Below, one piece after another: positions 45,901 through 54,900 of a stretch of DNA of 64,000 nt. The DNA is from an uncultured Clostridia bacterium. Its GTDB lineage: Bacteria > Bacillota > Clostridia > Christensenellales > Borkfalkiaceae. Below the pieces are notes generated by a model. The model had not been told where the DNA came from and did not search any database. It worked only from the letters and a program-made list of their open reading frames with translations. The position numbers and the translations under genes are program-made. Every line of letters begins with the position of its first letter. The first letter of the stretch is position 1. The stretch covers positions 1-64,000 of the forward strand of contig CAKQLR010000002.1 in assembly GCA_934254725.1 (NCBI GenBank), written 5' to 3'.

Positions 45901-46982
45901 AGCAAGCCGAAAACACGCGGATTAAGACCCGTTACAACGCGGAAGTCCACGGTGTTGTTCGCTATCATCTTGTGCTTGCTGCCGTCTGCGGTACGAACGT
46001 AAACCTCGTTTACGCCTGCGTTCATGATTGCCTTAGCTTTTTCTTCGGTAATCTTTTCGCCTGCGGTAGCGAGTATTTCGCCGTCTTCACTGATTATGTC
46101 TTCGTAAAGGGTAAGACCCGCAATACGAACGGCGAGGTTGAGGCGTTTGTTGAACTTATAACGACCTACCTTCGCAAGGTCGTAACGACGGGGATCGAAG
46201 AACAGATTTTTAAGATGCTGTCTGACGGCTTCTTCGGTGGGAACTTCACCGGGGCGTAAACGTCTGTATAACTCTATAAGACCGTCGCTTTCCGATTTAG
46301 CGGTATCCTTTTCGATGGTGTTCGCTATCATCTTGTTGTCGCCGAAAAGCTCCTTAAGAGCATTGTCGGAGCCGAAGCCCAAAGCCCTTAAAAGTACGGT
46401 TGCGGTGAGTTTACGAGTTCTGTCTACGTGTACCCAAAGAACATCCTGTGTGTCTTGTTCGAACTCGAGCCAAGCGCCGCGGTTAGGTATGACGGTGGTG
46501 GTGTAAATTTCACGTCCCGTCTTATCCACGGAAAAACCGTTGTAGACGCCCGGGCTTCTTACGAGCTGGGATACGACTACTCTTTCTGCGCCGTTGATGA
46601 TAAACGACCCGTTTTCGGTCATGAGCGGAAGTTCGCCCATAAACACGTCGGAATCGACTACCTCGTCCTTAACTTTGTTTACAAGTCTTACCCTTACGCG
46701 TAAGGGGAGGGCGTAGGTTGCGTCTCTTTCTCTGCATTCCTTTTCGGTGTACTTGGTTTTGTCCGAAAAGCTGTGATCGAGAAAATAGAGCTCGAAGTGG
46801 TCGGAAAAGTCGGTTATAGGAGAAAAATCTTCAAATACTTCCGAAATACCCTCCGCGATAAAGTCGTTGTACGAATCCCTCTGTACCTCTATTAAATAAG
46901 GAATAGGTTGTACTTCCTTTATTCTGGAGAAGGTTCTTCTCTCGGTATTACCGAATTTGACGATAGGTAATTCTCGTGTCAT
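42999..46982 (-). CDS. rpoB: RNA polymerase beta subunit
   Basis: 1327 residues from ATG 46982, which has AGGAG eight bases upstream; a GTG three codons earlier is less well placed. Rifampicin pocket [20 protein letters not shown] and [15 protein letters not shown] carries the sensitive residues. Also [10 protein letters not shown] and the C-terminal SMGG-like end replaced by an acidic tail of about 80 residues (many Asp/Glu after [11 protein letters not shown]). The tail is longer and more acidic than in most species. rplJ-rplL do not precede it; instead a divergent rqcP does. Confidence 0.98.
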   Translation of the reverse strand: MTRELPIVKFGNTERRTFSRIKEVQPIPYLIEVQRDSYNDFIAEGISEVFEDFSPITDFSDHFELYFLDHSFSDKTKYTEKECRERDATYALPLRVRVRLVNKVKDEVVDSDVFMGELPLMTENGSFIINGAERVVVSQLVRSPGVYNGFSVDKTGREIYTTTVIPNRGAWLEFEQDTQDVLWVHVDRTRKLTATVLLRALGFGSDNALKELFGDNKMIANTIEKDTAKSESDGLIELYRRLRPGEVPTEEAVRQHLKNLFFDPRRYDLAKVGRYKFNKRLNLAVRIAGLTLYEDIISEDGEILATAGEKITEEKAKAIMNAGVNEVYVRTADGSKHKMIANNTVDFRVVTGLNPRVFGLLEKVHYPSLKFSKTVYEATKTSTIEEVADRYINEINELFYVEEKEIPEGEEKPEDRKNELKRKELRLKFVAACKEFYEIIEKGEYGDKLDAEQKKTIKPLTDKLNHKHITVDDIVAAISNDLDLRVGIGTCDNIDHLGNRRVRSVGELLQNQFRIGIARLERVIKERMGTQNPEEVTPSSLINVRPVSSAIREFFGSSQLSQFMDQTNPIAELTHKRKLSALGPGGLNRDRATFEVRDVHHSHYGRMCPIETPEGANIGLITSLSTFAKVNEFGFIESAYRRVDKATGRVTDIVDYLTADEEDKYTVAQANEPLDENGYFIHERVGCRDQDKILEKPRDEIDYMDVSPKQLVSVATALIPFLENDDTNRALMGSNMQRQAVPLLKPEAPIVATGVEAKIAYDSGVMIIATDDGVVKSVSGAEIVVEEKGGKLHTYTLKKFERSNQGTCLNQHPIVDKGDVITKGQIIADGPATQNGELALGRNITIGFMSWEGYNYEDAILLSEKLVREDVFTSIHIEEFETESRDTKLGSEEITRDIPNVGEDALKDLGDDGIIRIGAEVRSGDILVGKVTPKGEAELTPEERLLRAIFGEKAREVRDTSLRVPHGEGGIIVDIKIFTRENKDELPPGVNKLVRVYIAQKRKISVGDKMAGRHGNKGVISRILPEADMPFMADGTPLEIVLNPLGVPSRMNIGQVLEVHLGLVCKQLGWKIATPVFDGATEKDIRELLKENNIVNSEGEVDGKIQLFDGRTGEPFENRVTVGQMYMIKLHHLVDDKIHARSTGPYSLVTQQPLGGKAQFGGQRFGEMEVWALEAYGAAHILQEILTVKSDDVIGRVKTYESIVKGNNISEPGIPESFKVLLKELQALALDMKVLTENHEELKLKDLIDDETDIRTAPREKIDYDEVEITDRPATELPDEDDGDLDDSIFEDDNDEVDDTIFDEDEVFNGFDDEYSDADDFDFDEDN

Positions 46983-47154
46983 CAAACACACTCCTTTAAA
47001 AAATTCTGTTCAAACGATTTGCTTTATAGCACAAAATAGTGTATAATCTTAATCGTAAAACACAATATATAATAATTTCGCTTTTTGTTCCGTTTTTTTA
47101 TGTCGTTTTTTTCGCCCGTTTTTTCTAAAAGGGGCAAAAAGGCACTATTACGGA

Positions 47155-47199
47155 ATTATAGCATTCTACAATAATAATACTTTGTCGTCAATATGTCAA
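47155..47199 (-). promoter_or_regulatory. stacked promoters of rpoB-rpoC
   Basis: Three overlapping sites on the minus strand: TTGACA (47199-47194)-N17-TATTAT (47176-47171); TTGACG (47191-47186)-N17-TAGAAT (47168-47163); and an extended TGC-TATAAT (47160-47155). Starts fall at about 47149-47165, leaving a leader of roughly 165-185 bases with no clear structure. The remaining spacer up to rqcP (to 47336) holds an inverted repeat. Confidence 0.7.
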
Positions 47200-47249
47200 C
47201 CGTTTTCGGCAGGTAAAATGCAAAAAAATTATTTTTTTGATTTTTTTAA

Positions 47250-47279
47250 TTGTAAACGCTCAAAAAAGATTGTTTACAA
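47250..47279. repeat. 8-bp inverted repeat upstream of rqcP
   Basis: TTGTAAAC (47250-47257) and GTTTACAA (47272-47279), perfect, 14-base spacer. Could be a protein-binding site in the divergent rpoB/rqcP region. No T tract follows, so it is not a terminator. Confidence 0.55.
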
Positions 47280-47336
47280 ACGCCGATTTTGACAAAACGA
47301 AATAAATCCGGAGGGCAAAGTTTCAGGAGGTTTTTT

Positions 47337-47579
47337 ATGAGAATAGATAAATTTTTAAAAGTTTCGAGAATTTTAAAGCGCAGGTCGGTCGCCAACGAGG
47401 CGTGTTCGGGCGGGCGCGTTTCGGTAAACGGAAAGGACGTTAAACCGTCTTATTCGCTTAAACCGGGCGACGAGGTGGAAGTAAGATTCGGCGGCGGTTC
47501 CGTACGGTTCAGGGTTAAAGAACTTAAAGAAACGGTGAGAAAAGACGAGGCGGATTCGTTATACGAAATTTTACCGTGA
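47337..47579 (+). CDS. rqcP: S4-domain RNA-binding protein RqcP (YabO)
   Basis: 80 residues from ATG 47337, with AGGAGG six bases upstream; a TTG at 47289 would add 16 unrelated residues. The S4 domain runs MRIDKFLKVSRILKRRSVAN...ACSGGRVSVNGKDVKPSY and KPGDEVEVRFG, then KELKETVRKDEADSLYEIL, nearly collinear with RqcP of Bacillus. It assists RqcH in adding alanine tails to nascent chains on stalled 50S subunits. Usually next to mazG or divIC; here it is alone. Confidence 0.93.
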   Translation: MRIDKFLKVSRILKRRSVANEACSGGRVSVNGKDVKPSYSLKPGDEVEVRFGGGSVRFRVKELKETVRKDEADSLYEILP

Positions 47580-47615
47580 CAATAAGAAAAACCACTTAAA
47601 ACAGCTAAAAACCAA

Positions 47616-47660
47616 TAAAAAACCGACGGAGCGTAATTCTCTTCGTCGGTTTCTTTTTGT
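47616..47660. terminator. bidirectional terminator between rqcP and the DUF308 gene
   Basis: Stem AAACCGACG / CGTCGGTTT (47620-47628 with 47644-47652). T-rich on the plus strand (TCTTTTTG) and, read on the minus strand, followed by TTTTTTATTGG, so it serves both convergent genes. Confidence 0.85.
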
Positions 47661-47684
47661 TTTTATTTTTTGATTTGCTTCGGA

Positions 47685-48146
47685 TTAAAGTCTTTTACCG
47701 AAAAGCATAAGTACGCCGTCCGCTATGCAGAATACGCCGATTACTATGAACATCCAGTCCAAAGCAGTCCAGTAGTTGATTATGAGCAATACGCCGAATA
47801 CGATAGCAAGGATATTGATGACGATAGCCATGACGCCCTTGTTTCTAAGAAGCCCCACGATACCGTTGGCGATTACAACCGCGCCGAGGATAATCATTGC
47901 GACCTGCACGAGTACCCATCCGAATACTATACACAACGCGCCTACGGCGATTTCTATAACGCCGCTTACCGTATTGCGGGCAACGATATCGAGAACGCCC
48001 TGAACGATGAACAGAACGCCGATAGCCGTCATTATCCAGTTAAGTACCGCACCTTTGAAAATGCAGAACAAAATGCCTACGACTATGTACGCAACCGCAA
48101 GAGCAAGCGGAGCGTTCATTTTTAAAGTGATTTTTCTTTTAACCAT
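47685..48146 (-). CDS. DUF308 (HdeD-like) membrane protein
   Basis: 153 residues, six hydrophobic segments arranged as three two-helix DUF308 repeats (AYIVVGILFCIFKGAVLNW, IGVLFIVQGVLDIVAR, VGALCIVFGWVLVQVAMIILGAVVIANGIVGLL). A short basic N-terminus is the only soluble part. Function unknown; HdeD in E. coli is linked to acid stress. ATG 48146 follows GGGAGG. Lies 75 bp after the mreB-like gene on the same strand. Confidence 0.85.
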   Translation of the reverse strand: MVKRKITLKMNAPLALAVAYIVVGILFCIFKGAVLNWIMTAIGVLFIVQGVLDIVARNTVSGVIEIAVGALCIVFGWVLVQVAMIILGAVVIANGIVGLLRNKGVMAIVINILAIVFGVLLIINYWTALDWMFIVIGVFCIADGVLMLFGKRL

Positions 48147-48221
48147 AAATAAGCCTCCCGAATTTTATTACATTTTTATAAATAAGCCCTTTTTCTCACG
48201 TTATCGGGCTATTTTACGTTT

Positions 48222-49220
48222 TTAAAGTATTCTTAATTTCTTATATGCCTTTTCGTTTTGCATAATTCTTCCCGCGCCTACAACGGCGGAAAGCTGCGGA
48301 TCCTGAGATACTTTTACGGACAGAGCGAACTCGTTATGGAAGTACTCTTCAAGCCCTACTATCTTAGAAAGTCCGCCCGCAAGATACACTCCCGTTTTCC
48401 TTATTTCTGCGGAGACTTCCGGCGGAAGCTTCGCCATAACCATAGAAGCTATTTCGTAAATTTTGTTTACATAGAGCTTAACGGGTTCTATTATATCCTT
48501 TGCCTGAATTTGCATAGCCCTGGGATTGCCGCTGTTCATATCCCTGCCGTTTATAACGGTGGAAGTGGTATCGTCGGGGAGAAGGCTGCCAATATCGCAT
48601 TTAAGCCTTTCGGCTGTCTGCGCGCCTATTCTCAGACCGTACGTTTCCTCCACCCTGTCTATAAGCATATTATCTATATTCACGCCGCCGACGTTAACCG
48701 AAACGCCCGCGATAACTCCGTCGAGCGAAGCCGCCGCGATATTCGTAATTTCACCGCCCATATCTATGACAAAACACGGGTCGGACTCCGTCACGGGGGC
48801 GTTCATACCCACTGCAACGGCAATCGGGTTTTCAAGAAACTTGACGTTATTTGCCCCGGCTGCGGAAAATACTTCCCTGAAACGCTGTATTTTTTTGCCT
48901 TCGAGACCGCACGGAATAACCGCAAGCACTTCGGAGCTTGTAAAAGAAGAAAGCTCTATGCGTCTGAAAAACTCTTTGAGCATATTTTCGGCATAATTAG
49001 CCCTCGCAATTTCCCCTTCGGAAACGGGGAAAATTACCGACGTGCCGTTAGCCGATTTTCCGAGAAGCTTTTTTGCTTCCTTGCCGACAGTGACAACGGA
49101 CTTCCTCCCCACGGAGGAAACCGCCACGATACTCGGCTCGGAAAGAATAACTCCCCCGCCCACCTGATATATCGCGGTTTTGCTCGAACCTATGTCAACG
49201 GCAAGTCTTATACTGCTCAT
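48222..49220 (-). CDS. divergent MreB-like actin homologue
   Basis: 332 residues, full MreB length. Phosphate-1 LAVDIGSSKTAIYQVGGGVILSEPSIVAV (MreB: DLGTANTLVY), phosphate-2 CFVIDMGGEITNIAAASLDGVIAG (MreB: DIGGGTTEVAVISLGGIV) and adenosine motif GVYLAGGLSKIVGLEEY (MreB: GGGALLRGL). The two-residue glycine loss in the nucleotide motifs and an overall low match suggest a specialised paralogue. MreC and MreD are not adjacent. Maf lies upstream on the same strand, 58 bp away. A DnaK/FtsA relation is less likely given the length. ATG 49220 follows AAGGAG. Confidence 0.82.
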   Translation of the reverse strand: MSSIRLAVDIGSSKTAIYQVGGGVILSEPSIVAVSSVGRKSVVTVGKEAKKLLGKSANGTSVIFPVSEGEIARANYAENMLKEFFRRIELSSFTSSEVLAVIPCGLEGKKIQRFREVFSAAGANNVKFLENPIAVAVGMNAPVTESDPCFVIDMGGEITNIAAASLDGVIAGVSVNVGGVNIDNMLIDRVEETYGLRIGAQTAERLKCDIGSLLPDDTTSTVINGRDMNSGNPRAMQIQAKDIIEPVKLYVNKIYEIASMVMAKLPPEVSAEIRKTGVYLAGGLSKIVGLEEYFHNEFALSVKVSQDPQLSAVVGAGRIMQNEKAYKKLRIL

Positions 49221-49278
49221 TTTACGCTCCTTGTGCGAATTTTGTTTACTTTTATCTTCAGGGTTTAACCCTTTAATT

Positions 49279-49866
49279 CTACTTTGATATTCCGGAGAGA
49301 ATTTCCTCGAGTTTTTCCATCGGCAGACCGATGACGTTGCTCTCGCTTCCCTCTACTCCTTTTACTATATCGTAACCGTCCTGAAAGCCGTAGCTGCCCG
49401 CCTTGTCGAGCGGCAGTCCGGTAGCGACGTATTCTTCTATAAATTCGGGCGAAAGTTCGTTGAATAACACATTGCTGCTATCGGAAGTCACAACGGTTTT
49501 TTTCAAAGAAGTGCCGTATATCACGCATAAACCCGTAATTACGGTGTGCGCTTTGCCTGAAAGTTTTTTTAAAGTCTGTTTTGCGTCGTCAGGGCTTTTC
49601 GGTTTACCTAAAATCTCGGAGCCGAAAATAACGTTCGTATCGGCGCCGATAATCACGGTGTCGGCTTTCAAAGTTTCGCCCCGGGAAAGAAGTTTATTCT
49701 TAACCCATTCGGCTTTCTGCCTTGCCAGAGACCCTGCAAATTCTTCGGGCGGAAGGGAGTAATCCTTTTTTTCCTCTTCCTCGCTCGGAATGACAACGAA
49801 CGAATAACCCGCTTTATTTAAGAGCATACGCCTTCTCGGAGACGAGCTTGCCAAAATCAAATTCAT
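49279..49866 (-). CDS. maf: Maf family nucleotide pyrophosphatase
   Basis: 195 residues from ATG 49866 (AGGAAAAC upstream); a TTG at 49881 would add five residues. Maf signature ILASSSPRRRMLL, then ARQKAEW, VIIGADTNVIFGSEILGKPKSPDDAKQTLKKLSGKAHTVITG and a C-terminal GVEGSESNVIGLPMEKL. Hydrolyses non-canonical or modified nucleotides (dTTP/UTP class). Its neighbourhood with mreB-like is the classic maf-mreB link of Bacillota. Confidence 0.95.
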   Translation of the reverse strand: MNLILASSSPRRRMLLNKAGYSFVVIPSEEEEKKDYSLPPEEFAGSLARQKAEWVKNKLLSRGETLKADTVIIGADTNVIFGSEILGKPKSPDDAKQTLKKLSGKAHTVITGLCVIYGTSLKKTVVTSDSSNVLFNELSPEFIEEYVATGLPLDKAGSYGFQDGYDIVKGVEGSESNVIGLPMEKLEEILSGISK

Positions 49867-49965
49867 ATAGTTTTCCTGCAATCAAATAATATTATAACGC
49901 AAACAGTTTTTTTTGTAAAGAGTTTTTAAAGAGTTTTCCTCTCAACCCGAACAGCGATTTTTTAG

Positions 49966-49994
49966 TTGTATATTAAACAAAAATGTGCTACAAT
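49966..49994 (+). promoter_or_regulatory. promoter of the SDR gene, leaderless type
   Basis: TTGTAT (49966-49971), 17-bp spacer, extended TGC-TACAAT (-10 at 49989-49994). Six bases (GCTTTT) separate it from ATG 50001, so the RNA should start at the start codon. Confidence 0.65.
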
Positions 49995-50000
49995 GCTTTT

Positions 50001-50828
50001 ATGAAAAAACTTTGGCTTGATAATAAAAACTTCGTGGTATCGGGCGCGTCGTCCGGACTCGGAAGAATTATAACCAAAAAACTGCTTGAACGCGGCTGCA
50101 CGGTGACGGGCATCGGCAGGAGCGAAAAAAAATTCAATGCTTTTAAAACCTCGCTTTCCGCAGAAAACGCCGAAAGGTTCAACGTGGAAATTTTCGACGT
50201 CACTGTTGAAGAAAGCTGGATTAAACTCAAAGAAAAACTCGAGAAAAAATACGGAAAAATTGACGGCTTAATTAACTGTGCGGGCATTTTCCCTCCGTTC
50301 AGAAAGGCGGTGGACGTACCTGCGGAGAACGTAAAAACTGTTATGGATACCGATTTCTTTTCCGCGGTTTACGCGATAAATCACCTGTACCCGCTTATAA
50401 AAGATAGCGAAGAAGCCGCCATCGTAAACGTTTCAAGTGCGTCCGCGCTCGCATCTATAACGGGTACTTCGGCTTATTCCGCGGCAAAATCCGCACTGAA
50501 AAGTTACACGGAAATTCTTGCGGAAGAGCTTCGCGGCAAAGCCTACGTGGGGCTTGTTATGCCGGGCTTTGCGAGAACGGATATTTTCCGCTCACAGAAC
50601 ACGGACATAAGCTCCGACAACCTGCTTGCAAAAGTAAGTATGCCCGCCGATAAAATGGCGAATAAAATTTTTAACGGCATAGCGAAAAAGAAAAAAAAAA
50701 TGATTTTCGGTGCGGACGCCCACGCTTTGAATTTCTTCAACACACTTATGCCGAAAACGCTGACGAAAACCATTCCGAAAGTTCTGAAACAATCGAAAAT
50801 GGAACTTTTCAAGGATTTATTTGATTGA
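50001..50828 (+). CDS. short-chain dehydrogenase/reductase
   Basis: 275 residues from ATG 50001; an earlier in-frame ATG at 49983 is upstream of the -10 box and cannot be in the message. Rossmann motif VVSGASSGLGRIITKKL (T-G-x3-G-x-G type), NCAGIFPP (NAG), active-site Ser in IVNVSSASALASITG and the catalytic YSAAKSAL (Y-x3-K). An extra basic C-terminal region (KTLTKTIPKVLKQSKMELF) recalls sphinganine-reductase-like SDRs. NAD(P)-dependent oxidoreductase of unknown substrate. No Shine-Dalgarno. Confidence 0.9.
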   Translation: MKKLWLDNKNFVVSGASSGLGRIITKKLLERGCTVTGIGRSEKKFNAFKTSLSAENAERFNVEIFDVTVEESWIKLKEKLEKKYGKIDGLINCAGIFPPFRKAVDVPAENVKTVMDTDFFSAVYAINHLYPLIKDSEEAAIVNVSSASALASITGTSAYSAAKSALKSYTEILAEELRGKAYVGLVMPGFARTDIFRSQNTDISSDNLLAKVSMPADKMANKIFNGIAKKKKKMIFGADAHALNFFNTLMPKTLTKTIPKVLKQSKMELFKDLFD

Positions 50829-50898
50829 TTACAAAAACATTAAAGTGCCTTTTATCACACAAAAACGGCGATATTCGGCAGTTACAAAAACATATTAT

Positions 50899-50930
50899 AA
50901 AGGCTTCCCCGAAAAAGGGAAGCCTTTGGT
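50899..50930. terminator. bidirectional terminator between the SDR and VTT genes
   Basis: Perfect 11-bp stem AAAGGCTTCCC / GGGAAGCCTTT, then GGTTTTG on the plus strand. Both convergent genes end here. One copy of the TTTTATCACACAAAAACGG motif lies just before it at 50849-50868. Confidence 0.8.
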
Positions 50931-50945
50931 TTTGTTTAAACGATT

Positions 50946-51773
50946 TTATTCGTCAGCCGAGTTATCCTCGACGTTGTTTTCTACGGTAGCGACGGCGGAA
51001 GCGGAATTTTCTTCGCCGTTCTCGGTTTTAGCTTTTGCTGCTTCGGTTTTCTTTTCAAGCAAAACATTCAGCCTGTGCGCGAGATAGAATATGACTATTA
51101 TCCAGAACGCGCAAACGGTTAAGAACACAATCCAGTCGTAAATGCCGGTAAAACTTTCAAACGGAACGAGCGAGAAGCCGAATACTATCGTGGCTATGCC
51201 TATACCCCTGCCGATAACTATCGAAGGGATAAACCATTTCAAAGACATTTTAGACGTGCCCGCAACCATAACGAGGGCGTCGTCCGGGAACAGCGGGAAC
51301 AGCATCATTATAGGGAAATAAATCTGCCCTTTGCTTCTTAAAAGGTGGGTTGCCTGTTCCGTGTCCTCCTTGCCTACAAGCTTTTCGCATATTTTATAGC
51401 CGCCGAAGCGCCCTATAACGTACATATACATACTTGAAATCATAACGCCCGTAAATGACAGCAGGAACGCCTGCCAGGGCGTATCGTATATGACCGTAGC
51501 GAGCATTATAAACGCCATAGAAGTGCCCGGAATCACACATAAAAGGGTAGTTATCACACATTGAAGAACTACGAAAATTATGCATCCGTACCAGGTGTTT
51601 TTAAACGAATTGAACAGCGCCGCGTTGAAATTTATGCCGCCCTTATCGTCAAAATATATCACATTAAAGAAATACAGTGCGGCAAGCGTAACGAGCGCTA
51701 TAGCCACAAGCGTAAGCAATGCAAGCAGAAGTTTTATTATTTTGTCTTTGTTCTTTTTGAAAAATTCTTTCAT
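50946..51773 (-). CDS. VTT-domain (TVP38/DedA superfamily) membrane protein
   Basis: 275 residues from ATG 51773; longer readings lack a start signal. TM1 at about 12-36, then the VTT region: VLQCVITTLLCVIPGTSMAFIM, GVMISSMYMYVIGRFGGYK and FPLFPDDALVMVAGTSKMS (the F-P-x-x-P-D family motif). The C-terminal 45 residues are cytoplasmic, Ala/Glu/Lys-rich and probably disordered. Family members flip or transport lipids such as undecaprenyl phosphate or PE. A TATAAT lies six bases before the ATG and no Shine-Dalgarno exists, so the message is probably leaderless. Confidence 0.87.
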   Translation of the reverse strand: MKEFFKKNKDKIIKLLLALLTLVAIALVTLAALYFFNVIYFDDKGGINFNAALFNSFKNTWYGCIIFVVLQCVITTLLCVIPGTSMAFIMLATVIYDTPWQAFLLSFTGVMISSMYMYVIGRFGGYKICEKLVGKEDTEQATHLLRSKGQIYFPIMMLFPLFPDDALVMVAGTSKMSLKWFIPSIVIGRGIGIATIVFGFSLVPFESFTGIYDWIVFLTVCAFWIIVIFYLAHRLNVLLEKKTEAAKAKTENGEENSASAVATVENNVEDNSADE

Positions 51774-51779
51774 AATTAC

Positions 51780-51785
51780 ATTATA
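51780..51785 (-). promoter_or_regulatory. -10 box of the VTT gene
   Basis: TATAAT on the minus strand followed by GTAATT and ATG. The -35 region is poor. Same geometry as the SDR and GH127-like genes. Confidence 0.5.
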
Positions 51786-51861
51786 ATACCACAGTATTAT
51801 TAAGTTTTTGTTAAAACGACTTTTATATACCCGATACGGGAAAACAGGAGCAGCTTGCCAC

Positions 51862-51885
51862 TCGCGGAGAATTACTTCTCCGCGA
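51862..51885 (-). other. stem-loop after dnaE
   Basis: Perfect 10-bp stem TCGCGGAGAA / TTCTCCGCGA, loop of four. No T tract on the minus strand, so it may be a processing or 3'-protection structure at the dnaE end; on the plus strand ATTTCTTCT follows. Confidence 0.5.
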
Positions 51886-51918
51886 ATTTCTTCTCCGCCG
51901 AGCAAACGATTTGCCTTA

Positions 51919-54900
51919 TTACGCCGTAAAGAATTTATAATCCCCTTCGTCTATAAAGGTTTGCAGTTCGCTTTCGAGCGCGTTGCAACGGCGCACCTTT
52001 ATGTTTTTCAGATGAAGCTTTTTGCCGCCCACTTTCAAACCTACGTTTACATCTCCCTCGTAGAAGGTGAGCGTTTCTACGATGTCGTCGCGAAGATCTT
52101 CCTTGCCCTCGGGAATGGTAATGACAAGCCATTCCTGAGGCTTTTTCTCCTGCGGTTTTTCCTCTTCTTCTTTTTGTTTCGGCTCATCCTCGAAAATTTC
52201 TATGGTGTCAACCAGAACCTTGGGTTCGGTACCTTTTTCGTACTTTAAAGTGCCGGAAATTTTTAAAATTTCCTCTTCTTTGATATTGTTTTTAACCTTT
52301 TCGTATGTTTTTGGGAAAAGAACGCATTCTATCTGCCCGTACACGTCCTCGAGCATAATGTACGCCATGTAGTCGCCGCGCTTGGTGGTTATTCTCGACC
52401 AGGAAGAAATCATTCCGCCCATCGTAACGCGCGTGCCGTCGTGAATTTCGGTGTAGAATTTTTCGCCGTCCTCGTCCTCTTCGAAGTACTGCAACGCCTC
52501 GGTAGTGAAAAAGCCTTTAAATCTGTCCATATACCCTTCCAGAGGGTGCCCGGAAACGTAAACGCCTATTACGGATTTTTCTTTCATAAGTTTGGTTTTC
52601 TGGTCAAGCTCCTCCACGTTTTCGGGGTACTTCACGGTTATCGTGTTGTCCTCGGGAATAAGGCTGTCAAACAAAGAAATCTGATTGCTTTCGCGCTGTT
52701 TTGCTATTACCTGAACCCTGTCGAGGAGTTCCTCGTATACGGCAAGAAGCTTAGCCCTTGCGATATTGAAGCAATCGAACGCACCCGCCAGAATTAAGTT
52801 TTCCACAAGGCGTTTATTCAGCAATTTGCCCGCGCAACGGGATACGAAATTTTCGAAAGAACTAAACTCTCCGCCCCTCGTTCTTTCGTCGATAATGGCC
52901 TCTATCGCATTTAAACCGACGTTTTTGATGGCGACAAGACCTATACGAACACACTTGTTTTCAACCGAAAAATAGGGTTTCGATTTATTTATGTTCGGGG
53001 GAAGAACGGGTATGTTCTTCTCCTTTAAATACATAATGTATTTGGTTGTTTCTTCTATCTTATCGATTCTGTTGTTGAGAACCGCCGCCAGAAATTCGTG
53101 AGGATAGAACTTTTTAAGATAAGCCGTCTGGTACGCGAGAACGGCGTATGCAGCCGCGTGCGATTTATTGAACGCGTACTTTGCGAAATCCGCCATTTCG
53201 TCGAATATACTTTCGGCAACGTCCTCCGGCACGCCCTTTGCTATTGCTCCGACTATTTCGCCGGAATCGCCCTCCGCAGGTCTGCCGTAGATAAAAAACT
53301 TCTTCTGACGAGCCATTTCGTCAACGTTCTTTTTACCCATTGCACGGCGGACAATATCCGACTGCCCGAGACTGAAGCCGCCAAGCTTCTGCACTATTTC
53401 CATAACCTGTTCCTGGTAAATAATGGTGCCGTGGGTGACTTTAAGAATAGGCTCGAGCAAGGGGTGTTTATAGGTAACCGTTTCGGGGTTCAGTTTGAAC
53501 TGAAGATACTTCGGAATAGAATCCATAGGCCCCGGACGGTACAGGGAAATACCCGCTATAATATCTTCGAGGTCACCGGGGTGAAGCTCGCGCATAAACT
53601 TTTTCATGCCGGGACTTTCAAGCTGGAACACGGCGTCCGTATCGCCCTCGCCTATAAGGTCGTAAGCGGCTTTGTTTTCATAGCCTATTTCGTGGAAGTC
53701 GAGGTCAAGACCGTAATCCTCTTTTATATAGTTGAGGGCTTTCTTTATATCTGTAAGAGTTCTAAGCGCAAGGAAGTCCATTTTAAGCATTCCGAGAGCC
53801 TCGTCCTCTTTCATATCGAACTGAGTAACTACGTCGCTTCCGTTGAGGGAAAGCGGAACGTTATCCGCAAGCGGCTTTGCGCAGATTATAACGCCCGCGG
53901 CGTGCTGAGATGTATTTTTCGGCATACCCTCCAGCCGCATAGCCATATCTATGACCTTGTGAAGGGTCGGGTCGGTATCGTATAATTCCTTAAGCTCCCT
54001 TACGCTTACGTCCACACCGTCCTTGTTCTTTTTGAAACCGAGGGACTGAGCTATCGTGGACTTGCCGTCCATAAGCTTGGTTATCTTGTTCACGTCCGCA
54101 AACGGTACGCTGTAAACGCGGGCAACGTCCTTTATTGCCGCCTTGGAAGCGAGCGTTCCGAAGGTTACTATCTGTGCAACTTTATCCGCGCCGTACTTCG
54201 CACGGACGTACTCTATAACCTCCTGACGTCTTTCGTTACAGAAGTCTATATCAAAGTCGGGCATGCTGACTCTTTCGGGGTTTAAGAATCTTTCAAACAC
54301 CAAAGAATACTTAAGCGGTTCCACGTCCGTTATACCTATAGAATACGCTATAATACTGCTTACGCCGCTGCCGCGCCCCGCGCCGACGGGTATGTCGTGC
54401 TCGCGCGCGTAGTTTATAAAATCCCAAACGATAAGGTAGTATTCGACGAAGCCCATCTTTGAAATGATGCCGAGTTCGTACTCGAACCTGTCCCTTATTT
54501 CGGGGGTGATTTCCGAATATCTTTTTCTCAGTCCCTTTTCACCTAAGTCACGGAAAAAGTCGTAAGGCGTTTGTCCGTTATCGGGAACATACCCGGGGAT
54601 AAGCGATTTATCCCTTATAGGATCGCCCTTGGGCGTGAGTGCGAAAACTTCCTCTTCTGCGCATTTTTGTGCGATTTCGAGGGTATTTGCAATCGCCTCC
54701 GGGTGGTCGGGGAACAATGCAAGCATCTCGTCGCCGCTCTTTAGATAATATTCGTCAGAGTTGAAACGCATGCGCTGCGGGTCGTCCAAAGTCTTTTTCA
54801 TGTTTATGCACAGCATAACGTCCTGCATTTCGCTATCCTTTTTTTCAAGGTAGTGGCAGTCGTTTGTGGCAACGAGTTTTACGCCTATTTCCGCCGCAAG

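Noticed and set aside
49983..50000. ATG 49983 as the SDR start
   Set aside because: It overlaps the -10 box TACAAT, and the Rossmann fold begins normally from ATG 50001.
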